This document shows, one piece after another, positions 56,227 through 64,000 of a stretch of DNA of 64,000 nt; position 1 is the stretch's first letter, and every line of letters starts with the position of its first letter. The notes under the pieces are model-generated. The model had not been told where the DNA came from. It did not search any database and worked only from the letters and a program-made list of their open reading frames with translations. The stretch lies in NCBI GenBank assembly GCA_945882615.1, contig CAMCWK010000011.1, forward strand, positions 1 through 64,000, given 5' to 3'. The DNA is from Rhizobium sp. Q54 (GTDB taxonomy: Bacteria > Pseudomonadota > Alphaproteobacteria > Micropepsales > Micropepsaceae). Both the position numbers and the translations under genes were made by a program.

Positions 56227-57263
56227 GCAAAAGCTTTGCGAAGAGCAGGCAGAATTTCCTGCCCGGTAACGCGCAAACCCTTCTGATAGTCGTCAAAAAT
56301 AAACATCAGCCCGTCTATCTCGCAGTCCCGCAGGAACTGTTCGATTTTGGACGCACAGGTGGCGGGCGAGCCCACCACCGTCTGGGTCATGAAAGCGTTC
56401 TTCGACCGCTCGGTCATGGCATTGCCGGTGAGGCCATAGCTTTCCAGCATGCCCCGCACCGCGCCCTCGTCCAGGCCTTCGCGATAGGTCTGCGCCCGCG
56501 CTTCGGCGTCGGCATCCGTCTCGCCGGTAATCACCGTCATCATGCAATAGGTCTTGATGGGTTTGCCCAGCCCTTTTGCCAGCGCCTTGGCGCGCAGCGA
56601 GGCAGCCCGGGTCTCTGCCGCGTCGGCGCCGCCGATAAAACAGCCGTCGCATTCGCGCACCGAAAATTCAAAGCCCCGCGCCGACATGCCGGCACAGATC
56701 AGAAATGGGGAGTTGAGCGGCTTGGGCTCGCTGACACAGTCCCTGAAAGTAAAATACTTGCCGTCCAGACTGACGCTGGACTCGGTCCAAAGCCGCTTGA
56801 GAAGTTGCGTCCATTCCTCGGTCAAGTCGTAACGCTGGTCATGGGAGAGATACTCGTCCCAGGCATCCATCTGCTCGAACTCGCCGCGATAAGCCCCCGC
56901 CACGATGTTCAGCCCGGCCCGCCCCCCCGAAATATGATCCAGCGTGGCGATCATCTTCGCCGCCACCGCCGGGTTGTGCAGGATGGTGTGCAGCGTGGCC
57001 CATACTTTGACCTTGCTGGTGACGGCGGCGATACCCGCCATCATGGTGATGGCCTCCAGCGACGTGCCCCAATGGGATGTGTCGCCGCCAAAGCCGCGCC
57101 ATTTTCCCATCGCCATCACGAAATCAAAGCCTTGCGATTCCGCCAGCAGCGCAGCATCGCGGTTCTGCGCCCAGCCGCCGTCCAGCACCGGTGTAGCGCG
57201 GCTGACAATCCAGCCACCATTCGCCACTGGCAAGAACACGCCATATTCCTTGGGTCCGCTCAT
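56223..57263 (-). CDS. LLM-class flavin-dependent monooxygenase (RutA-like)
   Basis: 346 residues from MSGPKEYGVFLPVANGGW; the longer open frame upstream is the other reading of the MFS gene. It parallels RutA closely: GFDFVMAMGKWRGFGG, LEAITMMAGIAAVTSKVKVWAT, ATLDHISGGRAGLNIVAGAY, EEWTQLLKRLW and FLICAGMSARGFEFSV. RutA opens the uracil ring with FMNH2 and oxygen. The reductase rutF and genes rutCDE are absent, so the ring substrate may differ. ATGA overlaps at both ends. Confidence 0.87.
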   Translation of the reverse strand: MSGPKEYGVFLPVANGGWIVSRATPVLDGGWAQNRDAALLAESQGFDFVMAMGKWRGFGGDTSHWGTSLEAITMMAGIAAVTSKVKVWATLHTILHNPAVAAKMIATLDHISGGRAGLNIVAGAYRGEFEQMDAWDEYLSHDQRYDLTEEWTQLLKRLWTESSVSLDGKYFTFRDCVSEPKPLNSPFLICAGMSARGFEFSVRECDGCFIGGADAAETRAASLRAKALAKGLGKPIKTYCMMTVITGETDADAEARAQTYREGLDEGAVRGMLESYGLTGNAMTERSKNAFMTQTVVGSPATCASKIEQFLRDCEIDGLMFIFDDYQKGLRVTGQEILPALRKAFA

Positions 57264-58444
57264 GCGGCCCTCTTGTGCGGCGGGCGCATCATCAGCACTG
57301 CGAGCAGCACCAGACCGGTCAGCAGCGTCAGCGCCAGGAAAAACGGTACAAACCCGCCGGTCTGGTCGCGGGTGAAGCCCGCCAGCGCCGGCGCCACCGC
57401 GCCCACGGTCGAGATCAGGTTCACGGTGGCGAACAGTTCCAGATAGGGACGGCGGCCGAAATAATCCAGCAGCAGAATGGTGGAGGCAAAGAAGGTCAGG
57501 CCATAGCCGATGCCGACGCCGGTGGCATAGACCAGCATCATCGGCATGTCGCGTGCCACACCCAGCGCCAGCAGGCCGACCATCAGCGAGCCCAGCCCGA
57601 TGGCCAGCAGCAGCCGCGCGCTGACAAAGCGGATCAGGATGCCCCCGGCCAATCGCGCGCCTGCGTTCAGCAGGGCTTCCAGGCTCATCATGCTGCCCGC
57701 CGTCACCGCCGCCACGCCCATCTGCGTCAGATGCGCCACCGAAACCGAATTGGCGGTGATGCCGCAGATCAGGAAGGCGCTGTAGGCGGCGGCCAGAATC
57801 CAGAATTGCGGCGTCTGCAATGCGGCGCGTAGGTCCCAGCTTTCGGTGGAGATCTCCGGGTCGGTTTCTTCGGCGCGCGCTACGTCGGTCTGGCTGTCGA
57901 CCAGAAGCGCCGCGATGATGCCTGTCAGCACCACCAATATCCCGGCCACCACCCAATAGCTGCGCCAGTGCCCGGTCACGCCCATCACCGCGAAATAGAG
58001 CAGCGGCCCGGCAACCCCGCCCAGCCCGCCGAGCGTGAAATAGAGTCCGAAGGCAAAGGATGGCCGCGCGAACAGGCGCGACAGCAAATAGGTGCCAGGC
58101 ACGGTTGCCAGCAGCGTAAAGCCCAGGCCGGCCAGAGACGCGCCGATGAAATAGGTGATGACGCTGTGGGCCTGCGCGAAACAGAGGAACGCCGCCGCCA
58201 TCACGCCCGAACCCGCCAGCAGGCAAGCGCGCACGCCGAAACGGCGGATCAGAACCGCGGGCACGGTGCTGGTGATGCCGCAGAAGATCGCCAGCAGGCC
58301 AAAACCGGTGCCGGCTTCGGTCCAGCTCCAGCCCAGTTCGGTCACCATGGCAGGCAGCACCACGCCCAGACTGGTGAAGGTGGCGGCGGTAATAATGAAG
58401 AACAACGCGCTCATCAGCGCCAGCGTCAGCCAGGCCCGGTTCAT
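57260..58444 (-). CDS. MFS transporter (OFA/monocarboxylate-like)
   Basis: 394 residues, 12 predicted spans in two halves joined by a hydrophilic loop with DVARAEETDPEISTESWDLRAAL (about 195-217). TFTSLGVVLPAMVTELGWSWTEAGTGFG at the start is like oxalate/monocarboxylate-type MFS carriers. It probably imports the substrate of the monooxygenase/hydrolase pair, with which it is translationally coupled. Confidence 0.87.
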   Translation of the reverse strand: MNRAWLTLALMSALFFIITAATFTSLGVVLPAMVTELGWSWTEAGTGFGLLAIFCGITSTVPAVLIRRFGVRACLLAGSGVMAAAFLCFAQAHSVITYFIGASLAGLGFTLLATVPGTYLLSRLFARPSFAFGLYFTLGGLGGVAGPLLYFAVMGVTGHWRSYWVVAGILVVLTGIIAALLVDSQTDVARAEETDPEISTESWDLRAALQTPQFWILAAAYSAFLICGITANSVSVAHLTQMGVAAVTAGSMMSLEALLNAGARLAGGILIRFVSARLLLAIGLGSLMVGLLALGVARDMPMMLVYATGVGIGYGLTFFASTILLLDYFGRRPYLELFATVNLISTVGAVAPALAGFTRDQTGGFVPFFLALTLLTGLVLLAVLMMRPPHKRAA

Positions 58445-58454
58445 CGCACCTTAT

Positions 58455-58508
58455 CCACTCAGCGCCCTTCCTCCACTTAGCGCCCTTCCCCCACTTAGCG
58501 CCCTTCCA
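58455..58508 (-). repeat. Three tandem 18-bp units spanning the GntR stop codon
   Basis: Plus-strand units CCACTCAGCGCCCTTCCT, CCACTTAGCGCCCTTCCC and CCACTTAGCGCCCTTCCA start at 58455, 58473 and 58491. The last one holds the final codons and TAA of the GntR-type regulator. As with sucA, the 3' end of a gene seems to have been serially duplicated into the intergenic space. Confidence 0.85.
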
Positions 58509-59187
58509 AAGTGCGCTTCATCTCGGCGGGAAAGTCGCCCAGAACCTTGAACATCTCGGCGCGGGCGGGCGCCACATCGCGGCTGGCGATGGCATCGGCC
58601 AAAGCGCGATGCTCGTTCAGCGCGGCATAGCTGTCCTCATTGGTGGGACCCTTCATGGCATAGAGCCAGTAGCGCGCGGTCTGGTGATGCAGGGTCACCA
58701 CCATCTTGGCCAGCGCGCGGTTGCCGCTGGCGGCGGCGACCGCGACATGAAACGCCTCGTCCATCGCGGCCAGCGCGGCGGAGTCATTGTGGGCCACGGC
58801 CTGTTCGCCGTCCGCCAGCGTGGCGCGGATCGCGGCGATCTGCGCCTCGCTGGCATGGGCGGCGGCCAGGCCCGCACATTGCACCTCGATCAGGCAGCGC
58901 GCCTCAAAGGCTTCTCGGGCGCCGACAAGGTCGAGCGGCGCCACCGAGGTGCCGACCCGGGCGCGGCGCACCACCAGGCCTTCCAGCGCCAGACGCGCTA
59001 AGGCCTCGCGGATGCCGGCCAGCCCGCCGCCATAGCGCTTGGCCAGCGCGTTTTCGTCCAGCTGTTCGCCCGGGGCCAGTGACCCGATAATGATGTCCAC
59101 CAGCAGACGCTGGTACAGGCGCGACTTCAAAAGCCGCGGCGACCATTCGTCCAGCCTTTCGGCATCCGTTTCGCGGGGACCAGCCAT
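58495..59187 (-). CDS. GntR-family regulator, FCD (FadR) subgroup
   Basis: 230 residues from MAGPRETDAERL with AGG six bases upstream. The winged-helix domain (about 18-85) has LYQRLLVDIIIGSLAPGEQLDENALAKRYG and REALARLALEGLVVR. The FCD ligand domain has the metal/ligand positions in DEAFHVAV and LNEHRALADAI. It probably regulates the MFS-rutAB-like-TonB genes that follow. A tandem repeat containing its stop separates it from the MFS gene. Confidence 0.92.
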   Translation of the reverse strand: MAGPRETDAERLDEWSPRLLKSRLYQRLLVDIIIGSLAPGEQLDENALAKRYGGGLAGIREALARLALEGLVVRRARVGTSVAPLDLVGAREAFEARCLIEVQCAGLAAAHASEAQIAAIRATLADGEQAVAHNDSAALAAMDEAFHVAVAAASGNRALAKMVVTLHHQTARYWLYAMKGPTNEDSYAALNEHRALADAIASRDVAPARAEMFKVLGDFPAEMKRTLEGR

Positions 59188-59251
59188 TGCCTGCCTTTCG
59201 GGCGAGGACAATGGTTTGCGCACCCCGCCCTTGGCAAGGTCTCGGCAAGCC

Positions 59252-60169
59252 TCAGACGAAATTGATCTCGAAAACATAGCCGGCGGAGGGGCTTCCCGTG
59301 CCCTCAAAGCCGGGCGGGCCGACCCCCGCGTCGCAGGAGATCAACTTGCCATTGTACATGTCCAGGCCATGCGCGTCGGCGGAGCCTTGCGCGAATTCCG
59401 CGGTCTCCAGCAACTGGCCGGTTGTGGCGTCATACTTCACCAACCCCACGGTGGTGGTGTGCTTCAGCGTGCCGTCGGGCTGGCGGATGAAACGGTTGAC
59501 CTCCGAGGTGCCCGTGATCATCCACATGGCGCCGCCCGGATGGCTGCTGTCCCAGGCCGAGCCATGCCAGCGCGCGGCGCTGAAGGGAATCATGAATTCC
59601 GGCGCCCAGGTCTTGGGATCCACCCGCAAAATCCCCCGCAGGCGGTTGGAGACGATCCAGAGCTTGCCATTGGCCCAGGTCAGGCCATGGCAGCCGGAAC
59701 CATTGTCCTTCGGACCCAGCGGAATCTGACGATGCGAAACCGTCTTGCCGTTCATGTCGACTTCATAGATGCCCTGTGGCCCGCCATTGGCCCCCATCCA
59801 GAGATGGCCATTGCCGACCGCGAAACCCGACGTGTTGTAGGAGTCGGTCATCACGGTTTTGAGCTTGTTGCCCTTCCAGTCGAACAGCCAGGCGGCTTCT
59901 TTCTCATGCTTGCCGCTCTGGCCATAACCGGCGGCCTTCTGCTCGGCGACCCACACGCCTTCGGGCACCACCGCTACGCCGTTGGGATAACCGCCGGGCA
60001 CCTTGAACAGGTTGCGGGTCGTGACCTTGCGATGGGGAATTTTGCGCGGCGGCGGCGGCGGCACCGCGCCCAGGTCTTTGCCCTTCGGTGCTGCCTGGGC
60101 CAGTGCATGGCTGATGCCGGCGGCGGTCAGTCCAAGCCCGGCGAGAAATTCCCGTTTGCGCAAATTCAT
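59252..60169 (-). CDS. Exported beta-propeller (SMP-30/NHL-like) protein
   Basis: 305 residues with GGGAGG six bases upstream. The N-terminus MNLRKREFLAGLGLTAAG is Tat-like, with KR instead of RR, followed by a Pro-rich linker (VPPPPPRK). The mature part has repeats such as GHLWMGANGGPQGIYEVDMNGK, GKLWIVSNRLRGILRVD and GAMWMITGTSEVNRFI, typical of six-bladed gluconolactonase/NHL propellers. It may handle lactones made by the PQQ dehydrogenase just upstream (inference). A terminator separates the two. Confidence 0.75.
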   Translation of the reverse strand: MNLRKREFLAGLGLTAAGISHALAQAAPKGKDLGAVPPPPPRKIPHRKVTTRNLFKVPGGYPNGVAVVPEGVWVAEQKAAGYGQSGKHEKEAAWLFDWKGNKLKTVMTDSYNTSGFAVGNGHLWMGANGGPQGIYEVDMNGKTVSHRQIPLGPKDNGSGCHGLTWANGKLWIVSNRLRGILRVDPKTWAPEFMIPFSAARWHGSAWDSSHPGGAMWMITGTSEVNRFIRQPDGTLKHTTTVGLVKYDATTGQLLETAEFAQGSADAHGLDMYNGKLISCDAGVGPPGFEGTGSPSAGYVFEINFV

Positions 60170-60230
60170 CAAAGCCTCCCAGCGGTTCTTGTTGGCGCCA
60201 GCATGGCGCAAACACCCCCCTGGCAAAAGC

Positions 60231-60266
60231 AAAAACGCCCGCCGGTTTCCCGGCGGGCGCCTTTTT
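60231..60266. terminator. Terminator after the PQQ dehydrogenase
   Basis: CGCCCGCCGG, TTTC loop, CCGGCGGGCG: a perfect 10-bp stem with A5 on the left and T5 on the right, functional on either strand; on the minus strand it follows the PQQ dehydrogenase gene. Confidence 0.9.
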
Positions 60267-60286
60267 CGAAAAATGACAGTTTGTCT

Positions 60287-62230
60287 TCAGCTCGGCAGTG
60301 CGAACGCCACCAGCTGATCGGACAGACGGGGTGTCAGGATGCCGTTGCCGCCGACCGCGAACACCACATACTGCTTGCCCTTGTAGGTATAGACCGCCGG
60401 TTGCGACACCGCCGGCGCATCCACGATGTGCTTCCACAGCACATCGCCGGTCTTCAGGTCGATGGCGCGCACGCGGCTGTCCATCGAAGCGCCGATGAAG
60501 ATCAGCCCCGACTTGGTGATGACCGGCGCGCCGATGGTGATCGAGCCCCAGCTTTCGGGCATGTAGAAGCCCCATTTCTGGACTTGGCCGAACGGCTTCT
60601 TCCAGAGTTGCTTGCCGGTGTTCATGTCATAGCTGTGCAGCGTGCCATAGGGCGGCTGCCAGCAGGGCATGCCCCACATGTTGAGGAAGTTCTCCAGCTT
60701 GAAGCCATAGGCCGAGCCTTCCTGGGCGGAATAGCCGCCGGGACCGCGCGGATCCTTGCCATAGAGCTTGTCGGCATCGGCGCGCGGCACCAGCGTGTAG
60801 ATCTGCGGCACGATGTTGGAGTTCACCACATAGGTGTTGGTGGTGGGATCGACCGCACCGCCGCCCCATTCCACACCGCCCAGCGTGGCCGGCCAGGAGA
60901 TCGAGCCGCGAATGGACGGCGGTGTGTAGCGCCCCTCGTCCCGCAAACGCGCCTTCCAGCGACTGCACTCGCCGAAGCTGACAAAGTCGGCGAATTTGGA
61001 GACCGGCGGCGTGGCGTCCGGAATCGTCGGCTCCGGATAGGGCACATAAGGCTGAGTCTTGGCCGCAACCTCGCCCTTCACATCGGAGGCCGGATAGGGG
61101 CGTTCCTCGATCGGCCAGACCGGCTCGCCGGTGTTGCGGTTAAGGACGAAATGAAAGCCCATCTTGGTCGCCTGGATCAGCGCCGGGATGACCTGCCCAT
61201 CCTTCTTGATGTCCAGCAAGGTGGGCGCGGAGTTGGTATCAACGTCCCAGATGTCGTGATGCACCAGCTGGCGGCTCCACACCACTTCGCCGGTTTCCGC
61301 CTTCACGGCCACGGTGGCAGTGGCGTAAGGCATCTCCTTCAGACGGTCGCCGCCATAATAGTTCGGGCTGGGCGATGAGGTCGGCAGGAACGCGAGGCCC
61401 GTTTCCGGATCGACCGAGATCCCGGCCCAGACATTGGCGGTGCCGGTCTGGTTCTCCATGTCGGGCGGGATGATGTTGAAGGTCCATTTGAGGGCCCCCG
61501 TGCGCGCGTCGATGCCGAACACGGTGCCGGGATTTTCCGTCTTGTAGACCCAGTCCAGGCCGGCCCAGCCCAGGATCAGCGTGTCTTTATAGACGGCCGG
61601 CGGCTGGATCAGGCCGAGCTTGAACTTCTTGTTCTTGGTCGACCAGGCATCGACATTGACGACACCGTTATTGCCGAAGCCGGCGCAGCGCTTGCCGGTA
61701 TCGGCATCCACGCCATGCAGTTCCCCATTCTGGGTGCCGACATAGACCATCTTCTGGCAGGCCTGGCCGGCCTCGGGCAAAGCGGCCGCCCAATAGGCGA
61801 CGCCGCGGCTCTTCAGACCCTGATTTTGCGGCGGACCTTCGGCGCCGCCGGCGGCATAGACCCACTTGGTTTTGCCCGTGTCCGGCTCCACCGCGAAGAT
61901 GCGGTACCAGGGGGTGCCGACATAGACCGTGTCGTTGACGAACAAGGGCGTGGCGCCCCAGGTGGTGGAACGCCGGCCGCTGGAAACGTCACCGGTATGG
62001 ATGCTCCAGGCGCGCTTGAGGTTCTTCACATTGTCGGGCGTGATCTGGGTGGCGGTGGAGTATTTCTGCGCCTGCTGGTTGCCGCCGAAGGCATCCCAGA
62101 CCTGGTCGGAGCCACCGGCCATCATCATCATCGAATTCTGCGCCGTCGCGCCGAAGGGCGACAGATAGATGGCGGCGGCGGCGGCAGCGCCCAGCGCCAC
62201 AAGAGCCGCGGTTTTGACCTTAGTCTTCAT
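60287..62230 (-). CDS. PQQ-dependent quinoprotein dehydrogenase (glucose dehydrogenase-like), exported
   Basis: 647 residues; ATG 62230 was chosen because GAGG stands six bases before it. A signal peptide (about 1-34, ALVALGAAAAAAIYLSPFGATAQ) replaces the multi-span membrane domain of classic membrane glucose dehydrogenases. The propeller follows: WDAFGGNQQAQKYSTATQITPDNV, HHDIWDVDTNSAPTLLDI, LGGVEWGGGAVDP and W-motif blades to the DQLVAFALP end. It oxidises a sugar or alcohol in the periplasm using PQQ. The start overlaps the small membrane protein gene by 11 bases. Confidence 0.9.
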   Translation of the reverse strand: MKTKVKTAALVALGAAAAAAIYLSPFGATAQNSMMMMAGGSDQVWDAFGGNQQAQKYSTATQITPDNVKNLKRAWSIHTGDVSSGRRSTTWGATPLFVNDTVYVGTPWYRIFAVEPDTGKTKWVYAAGGAEGPPQNQGLKSRGVAYWAAALPEAGQACQKMVYVGTQNGELHGVDADTGKRCAGFGNNGVVNVDAWSTKNKKFKLGLIQPPAVYKDTLILGWAGLDWVYKTENPGTVFGIDARTGALKWTFNIIPPDMENQTGTANVWAGISVDPETGLAFLPTSSPSPNYYGGDRLKEMPYATATVAVKAETGEVVWSRQLVHHDIWDVDTNSAPTLLDIKKDGQVIPALIQATKMGFHFVLNRNTGEPVWPIEERPYPASDVKGEVAAKTQPYVPYPEPTIPDATPPVSKFADFVSFGECSRWKARLRDEGRYTPPSIRGSISWPATLGGVEWGGGAVDPTTNTYVVNSNIVPQIYTLVPRADADKLYGKDPRGPGGYSAQEGSAYGFKLENFLNMWGMPCWQPPYGTLHSYDMNTGKQLWKKPFGQVQKWGFYMPESWGSITIGAPVITKSGLIFIGASMDSRVRAIDLKTGDVLWKHIVDAPAVSQPAVYTYKGKQYVVFAVGGNGILTPRLSDQLVAFALPS

Positions 62231-62606
62231 CTTCGACCTCATCCGTCTCGACGCTGCGCTCGGCGGCGTTGCTGATCACATTGACAAGCCAGCCCACCAG
62301 GGCCAGCGCCTGCGCGGCCATGATGACGGGGCTTTCCAGGAAATAGCCGGCAACTGACGAACCGATAATGTCCAAGAGAATGGACACGGTCAGGAAGGTC
62401 TGCAGCAGCGCGCCCCGGTTCGGCATTATGGCCATAACCAGCGACGCCAGGAACATCAGCACCGCGGCGCCCGCCACCAGGATCACACCGCCGCTGCCGA
62501 TCAGACCGGTCTCGGGCGTATAGTAATCATAGACACAGATGGCGACCGTGATCAGCGATGCCAATACGATCAGCCACGCGCCGCGCGTGGAATGTGGTTG
62601 AGTCAA
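62220..62606 (-). CDS. Small four-span membrane protein, probable anchor for the PQQ dehydrogenase
   Basis: 128 residues from a TTG start with GGGGAGGGG just upstream. Four membrane segments at about 10-28, 38-60, 68-88 and 93-112, then an acidic tail (SVETDEVEDED). It overlaps the PQQ dehydrogenase start and thus is made with it. The layout resembles the N-terminal membrane domain of membrane-bound glucose dehydrogenases, here a separate gene. The anchor/quinone-binding role is inference. Confidence 0.65.
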   Translation of the reverse strand: MTQPHSTRGAWLIVLASLITVAICVYDYYTPETGLIGSGGVILVAGAAVLMFLASLVMAIMPNRGALLQTFLTVSILLDIIGSSVAGYFLESPVIMAAQALALVGWLVNVISNAAERSVETDEVEDED

Positions 62607-62714
62607 CGTCCCCTCCCCAAAGCTTGTCGGTATTTGGCCGCGATCCTAGCGGGGGTTCCAGCCGGACGCAAAGCAAGTCCGCCTTCGCACTAGCAGCAAA
62701 CCAATGGCTTTTTG

Positions 62715-63650
62715 TCAGCCCGGCTGGGCGGGATCGCGACGTGTCCAGCGATAGATGGCTTGCGAATTGCGCCAGAAGTATTTCTCCGCCTGCGCGCGTG
62801 GGCGGCCCGCGAAATAGTCCTGCATCAGCCTCAGCGCTTCGGGGATCGTTGCGGTGCCGACGCTGTTGGGCCAGTCGGTGCCGAACATCACGCGGTCTTC
62901 GCCGAAGGCAGTCATGAGATAGTCCAGCCGTTCGCGCGGCGCCGTAACTGTGAGGTTATCGGCATCCTTGTGCATCACCTGCGACAGCTTGATGAAGAAA
63001 GTGGGACGCTGTGCCAGTTCGGCGATCAGGGAATTGTACAGTGCCTGGGTGGCCGGCGCAGGGCCCAGCGAGGGCATGTGGTCCATCACCACTTTCAGAT
63101 CGGGCGCCGCGTCCATGGCCAGCAGCGCGCCGCGCAGGAGATCGAAGGAGGGATTGGCCATGTCGAGCGTCTGGCCTGTTGCCGCCAGGCGCCTCAACCC
63201 ATCGGCCATGCCGGGCTTGAGAATCGGCTTGCCGCTTTCCATCGTCCAAACGCGGGCATAGCGGATGCCGCGCCACAGCGGATGCTTGGAGAAACGTTCA
63301 AGATAGGCTGGGAATTCCGGGTGTGAAGGATCGAGACTTCCCACCACGCCCACGAACAGCGGATCGGACTGGGCGCGTTCCAGAATCCACAGATTGTCCT
63401 CGATCCAGGGACTGGCCTCAACCACGATCGCGCCAGTGATGCCGGTGCCTGCTATCCGCGGCCGATAAGTTTGCGGCAACGCGATCTGGGGCGGCTGGCC
63501 CCTGGGCCCCGACCAGGGCACACCTTGCGGGCGACGCGGGTCCACCAGATGGAGATGGGCATCGATCACGGGAATAGCGGAATCGGCAAACGCCGGCGTC
63601 GCGGCCAGAGCCGCCGCGCCCGCCAGAAAAGCCCTGCGCCGCATCGCCAT
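62715..63650 (-). CDS. Exported amidohydrolase family 2 (TIM-barrel) protein
   Basis: 311 residues with AGG seven bases before ATG 63650; ATG 63644 is another possible start. Tat-type signal MRRRAFLAGAAALAATPAFA. The amidohydrolase-2 fold has the metal motif IDAHLHLVD, then MDHMPSLG and the conserved FGTDWPNS near the end. Relatives act on lactones, aromatic acids or L-fucono-lactone-type substrates; an export signal is uncommon in this family. It is on the same strand as the PQQ dehydrogenase genes, 108 bases upstream of them. Confidence 0.85.
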   Translation of the reverse strand: MAMRRRAFLAGAAALAATPAFADSAIPVIDAHLHLVDPRRPQGVPWSGPRGQPPQIALPQTYRPRIAGTGITGAIVVEASPWIEDNLWILERAQSDPLFVGVVGSLDPSHPEFPAYLERFSKHPLWRGIRYARVWTMESGKPILKPGMADGLRRLAATGQTLDMANPSFDLLRGALLAMDAAPDLKVVMDHMPSLGPAPATQALYNSLIAELAQRPTFFIKLSQVMHKDADNLTVTAPRERLDYLMTAFGEDRVMFGTDWPNSVGTATIPEALRLMQDYFAGRPRAQAEKYFWRNSQAIYRWTRRDPAQPG

Positions 63651-63779
63651 CACTTCGCCTGCCCTGCCGCCGCATAGGGCTGGCTCAGACCGCGCGCGTC
63701 AATGCCCCCAATCGCCCCGTGGGGGAACTTCAAGTCCATGCCAGACGTTGAGCTGGGTAATACGAAAAGGACATTCATC

Positions 63780-63860
63780 ATGCGATCTGGTTGTCTCTGG
63801 CTTCTCGGCGTGCCGATTCCCATCATCATCCTGCTGTGGTTCCTGACGGGCAGCCCTTGA
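63780..63860 (+). CDS. 26-residue membrane peptide
   Basis: The ATG has AAAAGG nine bases upstream. It encodes MRSGCLWLLG followed by VPIPIIILLWFLTGSP: one hydrophobic span with a basic N-terminus. The TGA overlaps the TTG start of the next gene (TTGA), so it may be a small membrane protein or a leader coupling translation of the transporter. Confidence 0.5.
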   Translation: MRSGCLWLLGVPIPIIILLWFLTGSP

Positions 63861-64000
63861 GCGAACTTGTTGTGGGCTATGCGGCCGCGATCCTGTCAAC
63901 CGTCAGTTTCGCACCGCAGGCCTGGAAAATAATTCGCTCGGGCAAGACCCAGGACATCTCGCTGGGCATGTATGTGCTGACCGTCGCGGCCTTTGCGCTA
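63857..64000 (+). CDS. SemiSWEET-type sugar transporter, cut by the window end
   Basis: The first 48 residues are visible. LSELVVGYAAAILSTVSFAPQAWKII contains the PQ motif of the first helix, followed by RSGKTQDISLGMYVLTVAAFAL of the second, matching bacterial SemiSWEETs (about 85-95 residues, three spans, working as dimers). The start is TTG 63857 overlapping the upstream peptide stop; GTG 63872 is an alternative. Confidence 0.85.
   Translation, partial: MSELVVGYAAAILSTVSFAPQAWKIIRSGKTQDISLGMYVLTVAAFAL

Noticed and set aside
59229-59239. CCTTGGCAAGG palindrome upstream of the GntR gene as its operator
   Set aside because: The arms are only five bases, and it lies between the GntR start and the end of the neighbouring gene; too weak to call without a second copy.

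Overview
The window is GC-rich, gene-dense bacterial chromosome, most likely from an alphaproteobacterium. The evidence is a GapR-type DUF2312 protein, a Caulobacter-style FliX, a small aa3-type cytochrome oxidase subunit IV beside a three-gene pntAA-pntAB-pntB transhydrogenase, and the gene order rplU-rpmA-(GNAT)-obgE-proB-proA-nadD-rsfS-rlmH. I cannot name the genus. No tRNA, rRNA, CRISPR array, phage or insertion sequence was seen, and no gene-free stretch exceeds 300 bases.

Layout. (1) 1-7373: the 3' part of a giant Gly/Asn/Thr repeat protein that ends in an Asn/Gln-rich tract, a Gly/Tyr-rich tract and a seven-cysteine C-terminal domain. This is the least explained object here. (2) 7494-14129: TCA-cycle block sucCD, then sucA-sucB. 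(3) 14196-15691: a DUF1428 protein, an isolated fliX, a DUF4189 protein and hairpins. (4) 22805 down to 15711, minus strand: ribosomal proteins L21/L27, then a GNAT-Obg-proline biosynthesis-NadD-RsfS-RlmH operon with a GFA-type protein inserted. (5) 22816-28709: small metabolic and repair genes (Cys-phosphatase, AlkB, PuuD-like hydrolase, LolA, GpsA, EVE protein), a candidate small RNA at 24651-24793, and an SMR exporter preceded by a guanidine-II (mini-ykkC) riboswitch. (6) 28706-33427: MHS-type transporter and transhydrogenase operon. (7) 33619-39150: sigma-54-type response regulator, gapR, N-formylglutamate amidohydrolase, pyruvate kinase and small secreted proteins. (8) 39183-43341: glycolate oxidase glcDEF downstream of rpmJ. 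(9) 43410-53112: cell-envelope genes: a lytic transglycosylase, penicillin-binding protein 1C, a frameshifted alpha-2-macroglobulin and a metallophosphoesterase. (10) 53141-59187: an apparent catabolic or uptake unit with a TonB receptor, a RutB-like hydrolase, a RutA-like flavin monooxygenase, an MFS carrier and a GntR/FCD regulator. (11) 59252-63650: a periplasmic beta-propeller protein, a PQQ dehydrogenase with its probable membrane anchor as a separate gene, and a secreted amidohydrolase. (12) 63780-64000: a 26-residue membrane peptide overlapping the start of a SemiSWEET-type transporter cut by the window end.

The genes describe an aerobic, respiring cell: 2-oxoglutarate dehydrogenase, proton-translocating transhydrogenase, cytochrome oxidase, glycolate oxidase and periplasmic PQQ oxidation. 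Translational coupling through ATGA, GTGA or TAATG overlaps is frequent. The best novelty candidates are the giant low-complexity protein, the structured small RNA, the separate dehydrogenase anchor, the partial rut-like cluster, and two short tandem repeats that each contain the stop codon of the gene they follow.
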